Origin: JAGQKC01 sp965223675
GTDB taxonomy: Bacteria > Nitrospirota > Nitrospiria > Nitrospirales > UBA8639
Assembly: GCA_965223675.1 (NCBI GenBank)
Contig: OZ245013.1
Location: 2,976,001-3,040,000, forward strand
Length of the DNA: 64,000 nucleotides
Direction: 5' to 3'
Shown in pieces: positions 1 to 7,621 of this stretch (positions are counted from its first letter, which is position 1; each line of letters begins with the position of its first letter). The notes beneath the pieces were generated by a model. That model saw only the letters and a list, made by a program, of their open reading frames with translations. It was not told where the DNA came from and made no database searches. Both the position numbers and the translations under genes were made by a program.

Positions 1-1
1 T

Positions 2-49
2 CAAACACTTAATCAAGAAGTCAAAGAACCGGCGGAAATCGTACAATGA
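2..49 (+). CDS. tolQ: C-terminal end of TolQ (partial)
   Basis: An open frame enters from the left edge and ends at a TGA at 47-49, encoding QTLNQEVKEPAEIVQ. The stop overlaps the ATG of tolR in an ATGA arrangement. TolQ is the inner-membrane partner of TolR and almost always lies directly upstream of it, so this tail is most simply the end of tolQ. Only 15 residues are visible, so the identification rests on position and the translational overlap rather than on a domain. Confidence 0.6.
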   Translation, partial: QTLNQEVKEPAEIVQ

Positions 50-483
50 CATCCGAATCAAGAAATCGACGGTTTCTTTCAGAGATCAATGTCATCCCAT
101 TAGTTGATGTGGTATTGGTCTTGCTTGTGATTTTTATGGTCACCGCGCCAATGCTTCATCGGGGACTCGATATTACGCTTCCTACATCCTCCAACAATAA
201 CATCAAGGCCCAAGAACGATTGGTGGTAACCATCAAGCCAGACCAAAGCCTCTTGTTAGGGAATGACGCGATCAGTCCGATCGAACTCGGAGCAAAACTT
301 CGAGAAGCCAAAGCAGCAAATCCGCTCGTATCTGTTTATCTTCGAGCCGATCAAAAAGTTCCCTATGGAATCGTCGTTCATGTGATGGATGAAATCAAAG
401 GCGCAAAGATTGAGAGGCTTGGAATGGTGACTGGACCCAAAATAGAGCAAATTGACAGTCAAGCAATCAGTAAGGCCTCATAA
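46..483 (+). CDS. tolR: TolR, ExbD-family inner-membrane protein of Tol-Pal
   Basis: TolR forms the proton-driven motor with TolQ that energises TolA and helps pull in the outer membrane at division. The 145-aa length is normal for ExbD/TolR. A short cytoplasmic tail is followed by one transmembrane helix at about residues 15-35, beginning INVIPLVDVVLVLLVIFM. It contains the conserved membrane aspartate of the family, and a periplasmic domain follows. The start overlaps the stop of the upstream tolQ fragment, suggesting translational coupling. The next gene begins 16 bases after the stop, so tolR sits inside an operon. ExbD cannot be excluded on sequence alone, but the following tolB, pal and cpoB-like genes make TolR the better name. 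Confidence 0.93.
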   Translation: MTSESRNRRFLSEINVIPLVDVVLVLLVIFMVTAPMLHRGLDITLPTSSNNNIKAQERLVVTIKPDQSLLLGNDAISPIELGAKLREAKAANPLVSVYLRADQKVPYGIVVHVMDEIKGAKIERLGMVTGPKIEQIDSQAISKAS

Positions 484-498
484 TTTTTCCTCTCACCA

Positions 499-2079
499 AT
501 GACGCATGCAGGTTCAGCCACTCTCATTTCATTGGGATTATCGCCAGGTGTCTCCGGCGAAGATTCATCGATTCGACCGTGGTTAGTCGGGTCTCTGGCT
601 ATCCACGCTTTAATCATTGTGTTTCTGACAACCTTACGATTTTCCCCAACACTTGAACAACCGCTCTATTCATATGAAGTGTCTCTCATTAATCCATCTG
701 AACTAGAGACAGCACCTACAAAATCCAAAACAAAAACCAAAGCTCGAGCCAAAGCCAAAACGAGGCAGCCAAAAGCGCGCCCAAAGCCAACACCAAAGCC
801 CAAGACACCACCTCCTGAACCAATACCTGAACCATTATCCCCGCTTCCAACACAAACCGCATCCGAACGACTTTCAGACTCCTTCTCCGGAGCTGTGAAG
901 TCGGTAGTCGTTCCCGATAAACTGACTGCACCAACATTACCGGCACCATCTCCTTTGGCGCCAACGACAACCGAGCCTGAAATTCCCAATGTGTTAGAAA
1001 ATATTAAACTGCCAACAGAGGCGCCTACACTTGCCAGAGCCCAACGCCTTGAACCACAGGCTCAGGTGTCAATTCCTACACCAAAGCCAGAACCACCTCC
1101 AACTCCACGTCGAACTTCACCGAGCCCAAAGGCAGAAGCCCCGGCTCCACCAGCTCTACCAAAGGTTCAGGAAGAGACTAAAAAAGCTCTTCAGTCGATC
1201 AAAGCTCCGCCTGAGGCACCAACACTCAAACCCATACAACCATTCCAAAGAGCTAAGCGAAAAGAAAATCCCAAACCTCAGACTGAAAAACTCTCTGATA
1301 CCTTTAAGAAAAGCATTCAATCCGTCAAGGTACCGAAATCACGTGCAAGAGCCGTTCGCAAAAAAACTTCTAAAGATCTGAAATCGACGGCACCTTCACC
1401 AACACCGGAAGCTCCGCAACTGACACAAGTCACTCCATCTACCAAGGCATCTCAAGAACCTCGGGTCAAACAAGAGCGATTGGCTGACTCATTAAAGCAA
1501 GTCCTCGGGACGGTCAAGATCCCCAAGCTTCGTACGGTCCCAACCGCAAAAACTCAACCACCTTCACCCATCCGGAAAAACGAAGTTGCGCCTCAGGTAG
1601 CTACTCCTAATCCAAGTTCAACAAAAACTGGATCATTGAAATCCGAAATTAATGATCAACTTGCTAAACTTAGAATTCCCGACGTCGCACCCATAGAATC
1701 CCTCAAAGAACGACTTCAGGTCCAAGTTGAAGCGGCACCAGCGCCCACTTCGTCGTCTGGCGAGTCAAGTACACCGCGAAATTCTCCAGGCCAGAATCGC
1801 TATTTGGCTTTGATCGAGGCCAAAATTGAACAAGAATGGGTCGCTCCCCGAGTATCGATCGCCCAGGACCACCCAAAAGTGATCTTAAAATTTCGCGTCC
1901 TCCCATCAGGGGAGGTGACGAACCTCGGCATCAAACAAGGATCTGGTAATGGATATTATGATGCAGCCGCTAAACGGGCGGTAAAGGCCGCGAGCCCCTT
2001 GCCACCATTTCCTAAGGATCTTAAGTCATCATACCTCGACGTTCTTTATAAATTTAGAATAGGGGAATCTCTCTCATGA
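499..2079 (+). CDS. TolA/TonB-like periplasm-spanning protein
   Basis: This 526-aa protein has the TolA layout: a cytoplasmic N-terminus, one transmembrane helix at about residues 28-45, a long Pro/Lys-rich spacer from 70 to 430, and a TonB_C-type domain at about 432-522 (for example VSIAQDHPKVILKFRVLPSG). It should connect the TolQR motor to TolB/Pal. The spacer is not simple low complexity. It carries about six related amphipathic segments such as EKLSDTFKKSIQSVKVPK at 263-280 and ERLADSLKQVLGTVKIPK at 326-343. The gene starts 16 bases after tolR, and its TGA overlaps the tolB ATG. Its C-domain is closer to the TonB family in appearance, so TolA and TonB are both possible labels. The operon favours a TolA role. 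Confidence 0.85.
   Translation: MTHAGSATLISLGLSPGVSGEDSSIRPWLVGSLAIHALIIVFLTTLRFSPTLEQPLYSYEVSLINPSELETAPTKSKTKTKARAKAKTRQPKARPKPTPKPKTPPPEPIPEPLSPLPTQTASERLSDSFSGAVKSVVVPDKLTAPTLPAPSPLAPTTTEPEIPNVLENIKLPTEAPTLARAQRLEPQAQVSIPTPKPEPPPTPRRTSPSPKAEAPAPPALPKVQEETKKALQSIKAPPEAPTLKPIQPFQRAKRKENPKPQTEKLSDTFKKSIQSVKVPKSRARAVRKKTSKDLKSTAPSPTPEAPQLTQVTPSTKASQEPRVKQERLADSLKQVLGTVKIPKLRTVPTAKTQPPSPIRKNEVAPQVATPNPSSTKTGSLKSEINDQLAKLRIPDVAPIESLKERLQVQVEAAPAPTSSSGESSTPRNSPGQNRYLALIEAKIEQEWVAPRVSIAQDHPKVILKFRVLPSGEVTNLGIKQGSGNGYYDAAAKRAVKAASPLPPFPKDLKSSYLDVLYKFRIGESLS
865..1686 (+). repeat. Degenerate ~19-aa repeats in the TolA-like spacer
   Basis: Within the spacer, segments at residues 123-141, 163-176, 225-243, 263-281, 326-344 and 380-394 share the pattern [E/K]-x-L-x-[D/E]-x-[F/L]-x(3)-[I/V]-x-[S/T]-[I/V]-K-[V/I/A]-P. 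They are separated by Pro-rich linkers of variable length. I read these as diverged copies of one unit. Confidence 0.6.
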
Positions 2080-3425
2080 CTCGATTTGGCATAAGCCTCA
2101 TACTCATTCTTATATTTGTGTCAGTTGGAAAAGTGTGGGTGACTACGTCTTCGCTTGCCCAAGATGCATTGCTTGAAGCTTCAAGACCAGACTTTCAGCG
2201 TATTCCCATTTGGGTGAAGCAATTTGGCAGCGGCAATGCAGATGGCACGACCTCCCCTGCTATTCATGAAGAGGTCGTGCCTGTGCTGAAGGCTGATCTC
2301 ACACGATCTCAAATATTTGCTCCGGTAGACCTTCCCCTTACGCCAGGAAAATTTTCTGAAAGCAAATGCGTCGGTCCGTCGAGTGACGATGATGTTTCAA
2401 AACAGGGAGTTACCGTATCGACATGGGGACGAGTCGGGATTGGACGAACAGAAAATGGCGGAATGGGTCTGGTCTTTGACGCCTGCGCTCATGATTCAGG
2501 AACAAATGAATTCTTGCTCGGAAAACGTTACTTTTCTTTAAAGGTGACCGATCCTCTGGTCCGTCTCATGGCCCACCGGTGGGCCGATGAACTGGTCTTT
2601 CGTTATACGGGAGAGCCGGGAATTGCTAGAACGAAAATCGCCTTTGTTTCTGAACAAGGAAACGGACGCGAACTCTTTGTCATGGATTACGATGGCTATG
2701 GTCCTCAGCAGGTGACCGCAGATGGATTCTTAAACCTCATGCCAGTGTGGTCGCCCGATCGAAAATCGTTAATCTACACAGCCTATCGCCAACGAAAACA
2801 ACAAATCATGCGCAGAACCTTGGCTTCAGGTGAAGAGGAAATATTGGTTCAACCAGCAAGCCTGAATATTACGCCTGTATTTTCACCTAATGGTCAACAT
2901 CTCACTTATGCTTCAGCACAGGAGGGTAACTCTGATATCTTTACGTTAGACCTTGTGACTAAGGAGGTGACACAAATCACGTCTCACCGTAGCGCCGATC
3001 TCTCACCGACCTGGTCACCTGATGGAAGTAAACTTGCCTTCACGTCAGATCGCGGAGGACGTCCGCAGATCTACATCATGAACGCTGACGGCTCAAACGT
3101 CCGACGGTTAACATATGAGGGAGATTATAATGCCGCGCCGACATGGTCACCCCGTGGAGATTGGATTGCATTTGTGTGTAGAATTTCAGGAGAAGGGTTT
3201 AAGCTGTGCAGCACGACCCCGGACGGAAGCCGCCACGTTCAGATCACATCTGGACGAAGCATTGACGATTCTCCCTCATGGTCTCCGAATGGTCGTCACC
3301 TTGTGTTTAGCTCAATACGAAAAGGCAAGAGCCATATCTATCTCATCAATAGTGACGGAACTGGCTTGGAACAAATAACTTCGGGAGGTACTCACCATAG
3401 TTCGCCATCATGGTCGCCATTGTAA
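2076..3425 (+). CDS. tolB: TolB, periplasmic beta-propeller of Tol-Pal
   Basis: TolB is the periplasmic exchange partner that binds Pal and TolA. The protein is 449 aa, close to the family norm of about 430. It has an N-terminal signal peptide (residues 1-29), an N-terminal alpha/beta domain to about 170, and a six-bladed propeller. The blade ends are marked by WSP or FSP motifs (VWSPD, FSPN, TWSPD, TWSPR, SWSPN, SWSPL). The chain stops right after the last SWSP, which is normal for circular closure. The ATG overlaps the stop of the TolA-like gene, and pal follows 44 bases downstream. Identification is secure from domain order plus context. Confidence 0.95.
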   Translation: MTRFGISLILILIFVSVGKVWVTTSSLAQDALLEASRPDFQRIPIWVKQFGSGNADGTTSPAIHEEVVPVLKADLTRSQIFAPVDLPLTPGKFSESKCVGPSSDDDVSKQGVTVSTWGRVGIGRTENGGMGLVFDACAHDSGTNEFLLGKRYFSLKVTDPLVRLMAHRWADELVFRYTGEPGIARTKIAFVSEQGNGRELFVMDYDGYGPQQVTADGFLNLMPVWSPDRKSLIYTAYRQRKQQIMRRTLASGEEEILVQPASLNITPVFSPNGQHLTYASAQEGNSDIFTLDLVTKEVTQITSHRSADLSPTWSPDGSKLAFTSDRGGRPQIYIMNADGSNVRRLTYEGDYNAAPTWSPRGDWIAFVCRISGEGFKLCSTTPDGSRHVQITSGRSIDDSPSWSPNGRHLVFSSIRKGKSHIYLINSDGTGLEQITSGGTHHSSPSWSPL

Positions 3426-3469
3426 TTTTATCAGTTCTCGAACTGACACTCAGAAAAGGAGTACAACTT

Positions 3470-4537
3470 ATGCGTCCATCTTATCAAACATCGTCATTCG
3501 TACTTATATTAGGAATTGTACTGTTACTCACCGGTGGCTGCGGAAAAAAACATCTCCATGTTTCCACGATGTCCGGCGCACCTGGAGAAGAGGAATTAGC
3601 TATGGAGCTCGACACGGCAGAGGATCAGAGTGGCCTTGACAGCTCAGCTCTCGATGAGTCGGGGTTAGGAAATCAGCAAATAGCTTCAGATGAATCGTTA
3701 CCTGACGACCTCGAACCACTGGACTTTACTACCCCTACAGCGCCGCCGACTCCAACCCAAGGTTCGGACTCATCAACAAATGATGATCTGTTGGCAGGAT
3801 TAGATAAAGAAACGAATGACGATCGGCTTTCTGGATTTGATAGCGGCTCAAATCTGCCTGAAAGCCGCGATGAAAGACTTGAGAGCCCAGAACAAGAAAT
3901 TCAGTCACAATCACCCTCGTCATTTCCGGTAAATCCAACAGGTGAAGGATTCGACAACTCTCTCTTAGGCGAGGAGAACGATTCGAACCTTGACACTTCA
4001 GAATCTGACGACCTTGCTCCCCTCACGGCGTTTAATACTCCCGACGATTCCGATTTTTCAAATTTTGGGAACGATAGTGAAGAGTCAAGGCTTCCAGTTG
4101 AGCAAATTCCTGGAAATATTGCTGTTGCCAAAGCTGAACCCTCAGAGGCCATCCGTAACCAGCTTGAAAAGTTTAAAACCGAAGAAAAAGCCGCTCGTGA
4201 GGCTGGCATCAGTGATGTATTTTTCGAATTCGACAGTTGGGCCCTCACGGCTGAAGGACGACAAGCTTTAGAACAAGGCGCAGAATGGCTTCATGATTCC
4301 AATGCAGCTAAATTGCTAGTCGAAGGACATTGTGATTCCAGGGGCACTCAAGCATACAATCTTATCTTGGGGAAAAAGCGAGCTGGAGCTATTCGTGATT
4401 ATCTTGTCGAGTTGGGCATCACCCCAGAGAGAGTATCCATTATTTCGTATGGTCAAGACAAACCATTCTGCTCAGATCCCACAGAAGTCTGTTATCAATT
4501 AAATCGTCGAGGTCATTTACTTGTCCAACACCCGTAA
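3470..4537 (+). CDS. pal: Pal-like OmpA-domain lipoprotein with long acidic linker
   Basis: Pal anchors the outer membrane to peptidoglycan. I start at the ATG at 3470 because an AAAAGGAG site precedes it; the frame is open upstream, but those 20 residues are not signal-like. The N-terminus is a lipoprotein signal with a cysteine in LLTGGC, which is a slightly atypical lipobox. The OmpA-type peptidoglycan-binding domain spans about residues 248-355, with DVFFEFDSW, VEGHCDSRGT and LGKKRAGAIRDYL. Between them lies about 200 residues of Asp/Ser/Glu-rich linker, making the protein 355 aa against about 170 for typical Pal. It follows tolB by 44 bases. The long linker is the only oddity. Confidence 0.9.
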   Translation: MRPSYQTSSFVLILGIVLLLTGGCGKKHLHVSTMSGAPGEEELAMELDTAEDQSGLDSSALDESGLGNQQIASDESLPDDLEPLDFTTPTAPPTPTQGSDSSTNDDLLAGLDKETNDDRLSGFDSGSNLPESRDERLESPEQEIQSQSPSSFPVNPTGEGFDNSLLGEENDSNLDTSESDDLAPLTAFNTPDDSDFSNFGNDSEESRLPVEQIPGNIAVAKAEPSEAIRNQLEKFKTEEKAAREAGISDVFFEFDSWALTAEGRQALEQGAEWLHDSNAAKLLVEGHCDSRGTQAYNLILGKKRAGAIRDYLVELGITPERVSIISYGQDKPFCSDPTEVCYQLNRRGHLLVQHP

Positions 4538-4573
4538 TACGTTTGAGCCAAAAAAGTGGAGTAATATGCATAT

Positions 4574-6448
4574 ATGAGGAAATGGATGACTACACATGTT
4601 TCGGGTTCTCGATCTCTTCGAAAGCTACACTCTCTTCTGGCTTTCACTGGGATCATTTTTTGGGCTCTTCTCTTTTCTGGATGTGTGGCGCAAAAGGCAG
4701 ACCTGGCAAGAGTTCAGAAAGATTTAGAAAAGCAAATCACTCAATTAAATCAAGACAAAGCGGAACTCGAGACTATTATCGCGAAGAACCGGGAAGATGC
4801 AGAATCTCTTCAGACCCAACAGGGTGCCGCCATGAAAGACTTGTTTCGTGCTCGAGCAGAGATCCGGCAAGAACTCAAAGCATTACGTGAAGCCGATCTT
4901 ACGACCCTGACTGGCGATATTGAAGAAATCGATTTTCGATTGAAGAAAATCCGACAAGATCTGGATGCCCAGAGCTCACAGACAGACACTCGACTTCAGT
5001 CTTTAGAAATAGAAATTGATGAGCAAGGAACGTCACTTGATACCAAATTGACCGCGACTGATGCCAAACTGATCGCGACTCAAGAACAATTAACCGCATT
5101 GATTCAACAGATTGACGAAGACAGCCAAACACGAAACAAACAGTTTTCTGAATTTCAAACCTCTCTTTCCGCTTTTAAGGAATCCATGTCAGGGTTAGGA
5201 AACCAAATAATTCAAGAAACGGAACGAGCCAATCAAGCCGACACAGAATTGAGTAACGAGTTTAATCAAAAAATAGATGGACTCAACGCCACCATTGCGA
5301 GTCTGGATACAAAACTTGGCTCTTTAGAAACAGAAGTCCAAACTCAAAACACGAATCTTCAAGAAGTCTCGGCATCGGTAGGCCAAATACGCGGAGCATT
5401 AGATGAGTCTGGCGCTCTTGTTGGCGGACAGGTCACAAACTTGGAAAGCAGCCTGAGTCAACTTGAAACCCATGTCAATAGCCTGACGGAAAAACTCAAC
5501 GCTGACACACAGGCGCTACGAGGTTATTTAGAGCAAGATGTCAAAACGAGCATCAATTCGATGACCGACAATTTACAGGGACAGCTTGAGGAAGTTGATG
5601 CGCAGACACAAAACAATATCACGTACATCCAGGAATTGACGCAATCGGTGCGCGCACTCAAAGAAAAGCAAGAATTTGTCGGCGGCTTATTGGGTGAACG
5701 TGGTGACAAATTTATGCAGGAGTCTGGGCGTTTAAACGAACGACTGAATTCATTAGAGACGTACCAGGATAACCTGACACAGAAAATGGAAGCGAATACT
5801 CAGAGCACAGCCAATCATCTCACAGAAGTGAATGCGAGTTTATCCTCGGTGACTCAAGCCCTGGAGAATACCAGCGGCGCGTTGGCCACTCGACTTGACC
5901 AGCAAGAACAACAACTCAATAGCCTTACGACCTCCCTGCAGTCCATTCAGGAAGTCAAAGATGATTTTGAGTCCGTGCTTCCCACTTTACAAGCGAACTC
6001 TCAAACCTCCAACGAAATGCAAACCGCCTTGCAACGAATGAATACCAGGCTTCAAGAGCTTGAATTGCATCAATCGGGGTTAGTCGGTAAGCTTGACGCG
6101 GATGGACAAGCCATGAACAACCATCTCGCTGAGGTCAATACAGGGATTCAATCTGTGGCGACAGCCCTCCAACAAGTCGATGAAAAATTGAGATCAAAAA
6201 TCGATGCACAAGATCGAAAACTCAATCAAGCCTTGACGACTGTGCAGTCTATTCAAGGCTCAGATGAAACAGCCAAAGCCAATCTCACGCACTTAAACCA
6301 GTTAACCCAAACGATTAACCAACTTCGAGATGTCGTGGATACGATTGGGACGAAACTGGGCGGACGCGTTGATCAGCATGAATCTCGATTAGCTGAATTA
6401 GCCAAACGCGTTAATCTCCTCAGTAGTAGAAGCAAGAGAAAGAAGTAA
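4574..6448 (+). CDS. Large coiled-coil lipoprotein inside the tol-pal cluster
   Basis: I do not recognise a named family for this 624-aa protein. A basic N-terminus and hydrophobic stretch end in a lipobox, LLFSGC, with Cys37 as the predicted lipid anchor. Essentially the whole remainder is Gln/Leu/Glu/Asn-rich heptad-like helix with recurring segments such as SLDTKLGSLETEVQTQNTNL and LDQQEQQLNSLTTSLQSIQ. It looks like one very long rod, and it ends in a basic tail SRSKRKK. It lies 36 bases after pal and 193 bases before cpoB, so it probably serves the same envelope-bridging task. The start could also be the ATG 12 bases downstream. Function is inference from position and shape. Confidence 0.85.
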   Translation: MRKWMTTHVSGSRSLRKLHSLLAFTGIIFWALLFSGCVAQKADLARVQKDLEKQITQLNQDKAELETIIAKNREDAESLQTQQGAAMKDLFRARAEIRQELKALREADLTTLTGDIEEIDFRLKKIRQDLDAQSSQTDTRLQSLEIEIDEQGTSLDTKLTATDAKLIATQEQLTALIQQIDEDSQTRNKQFSEFQTSLSAFKESMSGLGNQIIQETERANQADTELSNEFNQKIDGLNATIASLDTKLGSLETEVQTQNTNLQEVSASVGQIRGALDESGALVGGQVTNLESSLSQLETHVNSLTEKLNADTQALRGYLEQDVKTSINSMTDNLQGQLEEVDAQTQNNITYIQELTQSVRALKEKQEFVGGLLGERGDKFMQESGRLNERLNSLETYQDNLTQKMEANTQSTANHLTEVNASLSSVTQALENTSGALATRLDQQEQQLNSLTTSLQSIQEVKDDFESVLPTLQANSQTSNEMQTALQRMNTRLQELELHQSGLVGKLDADGQAMNNHLAEVNTGIQSVATALQQVDEKLRSKIDAQDRKLNQALTTVQSIQGSDETAKANLTHLNQLTQTINQLRDVVDTIGTKLGGRVDQHESRLAELAKRVNLLSSRSKRKK

Positions 6449-6537
6449 GCTCCAGGCTCGTATCTCATTGAAATTTCAGACTATCTGCCTGACCACACCG
6501 CGGCTCTAACCGCTGTTCCTTTCTGCTTGCAAGGAGA

Positions 6538-6580
6538 AAGGCTCTCTGTCATGAGTATTGAGAGCCCTTCCTCTTTGTTA
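6538..6580 (+). terminator. Possible intrinsic terminator after the coiled-coil gene
   Basis: AAGGCTCTC (6538-6546) pairs with GAGAGCCCTT (6560-6569) with one bulged C, followed by a T-rich stretch CCTCTTTGTTA. It lies about 90 bases after the stop, and cpoB starts 60 bases later. Confidence 0.5.
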
Positions 6581-6641
6581 TGTGTCCTGTTAAAATCTTA
6601 TAATACGTAGGTGCTTCTCTACATTTTAGTATGGGAAAATC

Positions 6642-7556
6642 ATGGGCCAACAGTCGTTTTTACCACCATGCACGCTCCTGAGGACCTTCCTCAGCTTACT
6701 TTTCCTGGCCGGAGGGTTTAGTGGATGCGCAGCCGAGCTGAATCTCTCCGACTTGAAGAAAAAAGTTGAAACGGTAGAAGCCCAACAAGGAGATTTTTCG
6801 AAACGAGAACAACAGTACTTGAATCGAATCGAAACCTTAGAGTCTCAAGTCGATGAACATGACTTCTTAGTGGGAGAACTTATCAAAACTGAAGAAGAAG
6901 CAAGCGTAGATACTCGAAACTTACTCGATAAACTTGAGCGAACAAGTGCTCGCCTCCGTGAACAAATCGAACAGTCTCGGGCTTCTGCTCAGCGAAGAGA
7001 TCAAGACCTCTCTATTCGTGCCAAAGCCTTAGAATCTCGAATTGATAATATGCTGCAACAGCAACGGCGTGTGCCATCCTCACCTGTTGTGCTTTCAGAC
7101 GCGAAGGAGAAGCAGTCCAAACAGAAGGCAGACCCGTCTCATAATCAAAACCATGTCAATGGCGAACCAAGTCAAGGCCCGAACAGTCAGGCCTCTGTCT
7201 TTCGAGCAGCCTACAAAGTCTATCTAAACGGACAGTATGAACGTGCGACGGTAGAATTCAGTCGGTTTTTAAAACAGTACCCCACTGCCGTCCTTACCCC
7301 TCAGGCTTATTATTATCTAGGCGATTCCTATTACATTCGAAAAGAATACGATGCGTCGGCCAAAGCCTTGCAGCACCTGCTCACGAAATACCCCGAAAGT
7401 AAATATGTTCCAACCGCTATGTTGAAGTTGGGTCTTGTGATGAAGGAAAGCGACAATAAGTCTCAAGCGAAGGAACTTTGGAATCGTGTGATAGGCGAAC
7501 ATCCCAACTCGTCAGAAGCATCCTTAGCGAAAGAGCAGCTTGAGAAAATCAAATGA
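6642..7556 (+). CDS. cpoB: CpoB/YbgF-like TPR lipoprotein of the Tol-Pal system
   Basis: CpoB (YbgF) binds TolA and coordinates peptidoglycan synthesis with outer-membrane constriction. The 304-aa protein begins with a lipoprotein signal (LAGGFSGC, Cys29). A coiled coil runs from about residue 35 to 140, followed by a polar linker. A C-terminal block of tetratricopeptide-like repeats follows from about 187, with motifs such as YLNGQYERATVEFSRFLKQY and YYYLGDSYYIRKEYDASAKAL. This order is the standard one for the family, although most members are soluble rather than lipid-anchored. It is the last gene of the tol-pal set. Confidence 0.88.
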   Translation: MGQQSFLPPCTLLRTFLSLLFLAGGFSGCAAELNLSDLKKKVETVEAQQGDFSKREQQYLNRIETLESQVDEHDFLVGELIKTEEEASVDTRNLLDKLERTSARLREQIEQSRASAQRRDQDLSIRAKALESRIDNMLQQQRRVPSSPVVLSDAKEKQSKQKADPSHNQNHVNGEPSQGPNSQASVFRAAYKVYLNGQYERATVEFSRFLKQYPTAVLTPQAYYYLGDSYYIRKEYDASAKALQHLLTKYPESKYVPTAMLKLGLVMKESDNKSQAKELWNRVIGEHPNSSEASLAKEQLEKIK

Positions 7557-7621
7557 GCCATAAGCCGAACATGGCCTCTTCCCCCACCTGACACCAGCCT
7601 CTCGAGACGACAACGATCATC

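Noticed and set aside
1031..1381. Alternate-frame ORF inside the TolA-like gene
   Set aside because: Shadow of the Pro/Lys-rich spacer; high Arg/His/Leu content is a frame artefact.
3410..3469. Longer Pal starting inside tolB
   Set aside because: No ribosome site, and the signal peptide begins at the 3470 ATG.
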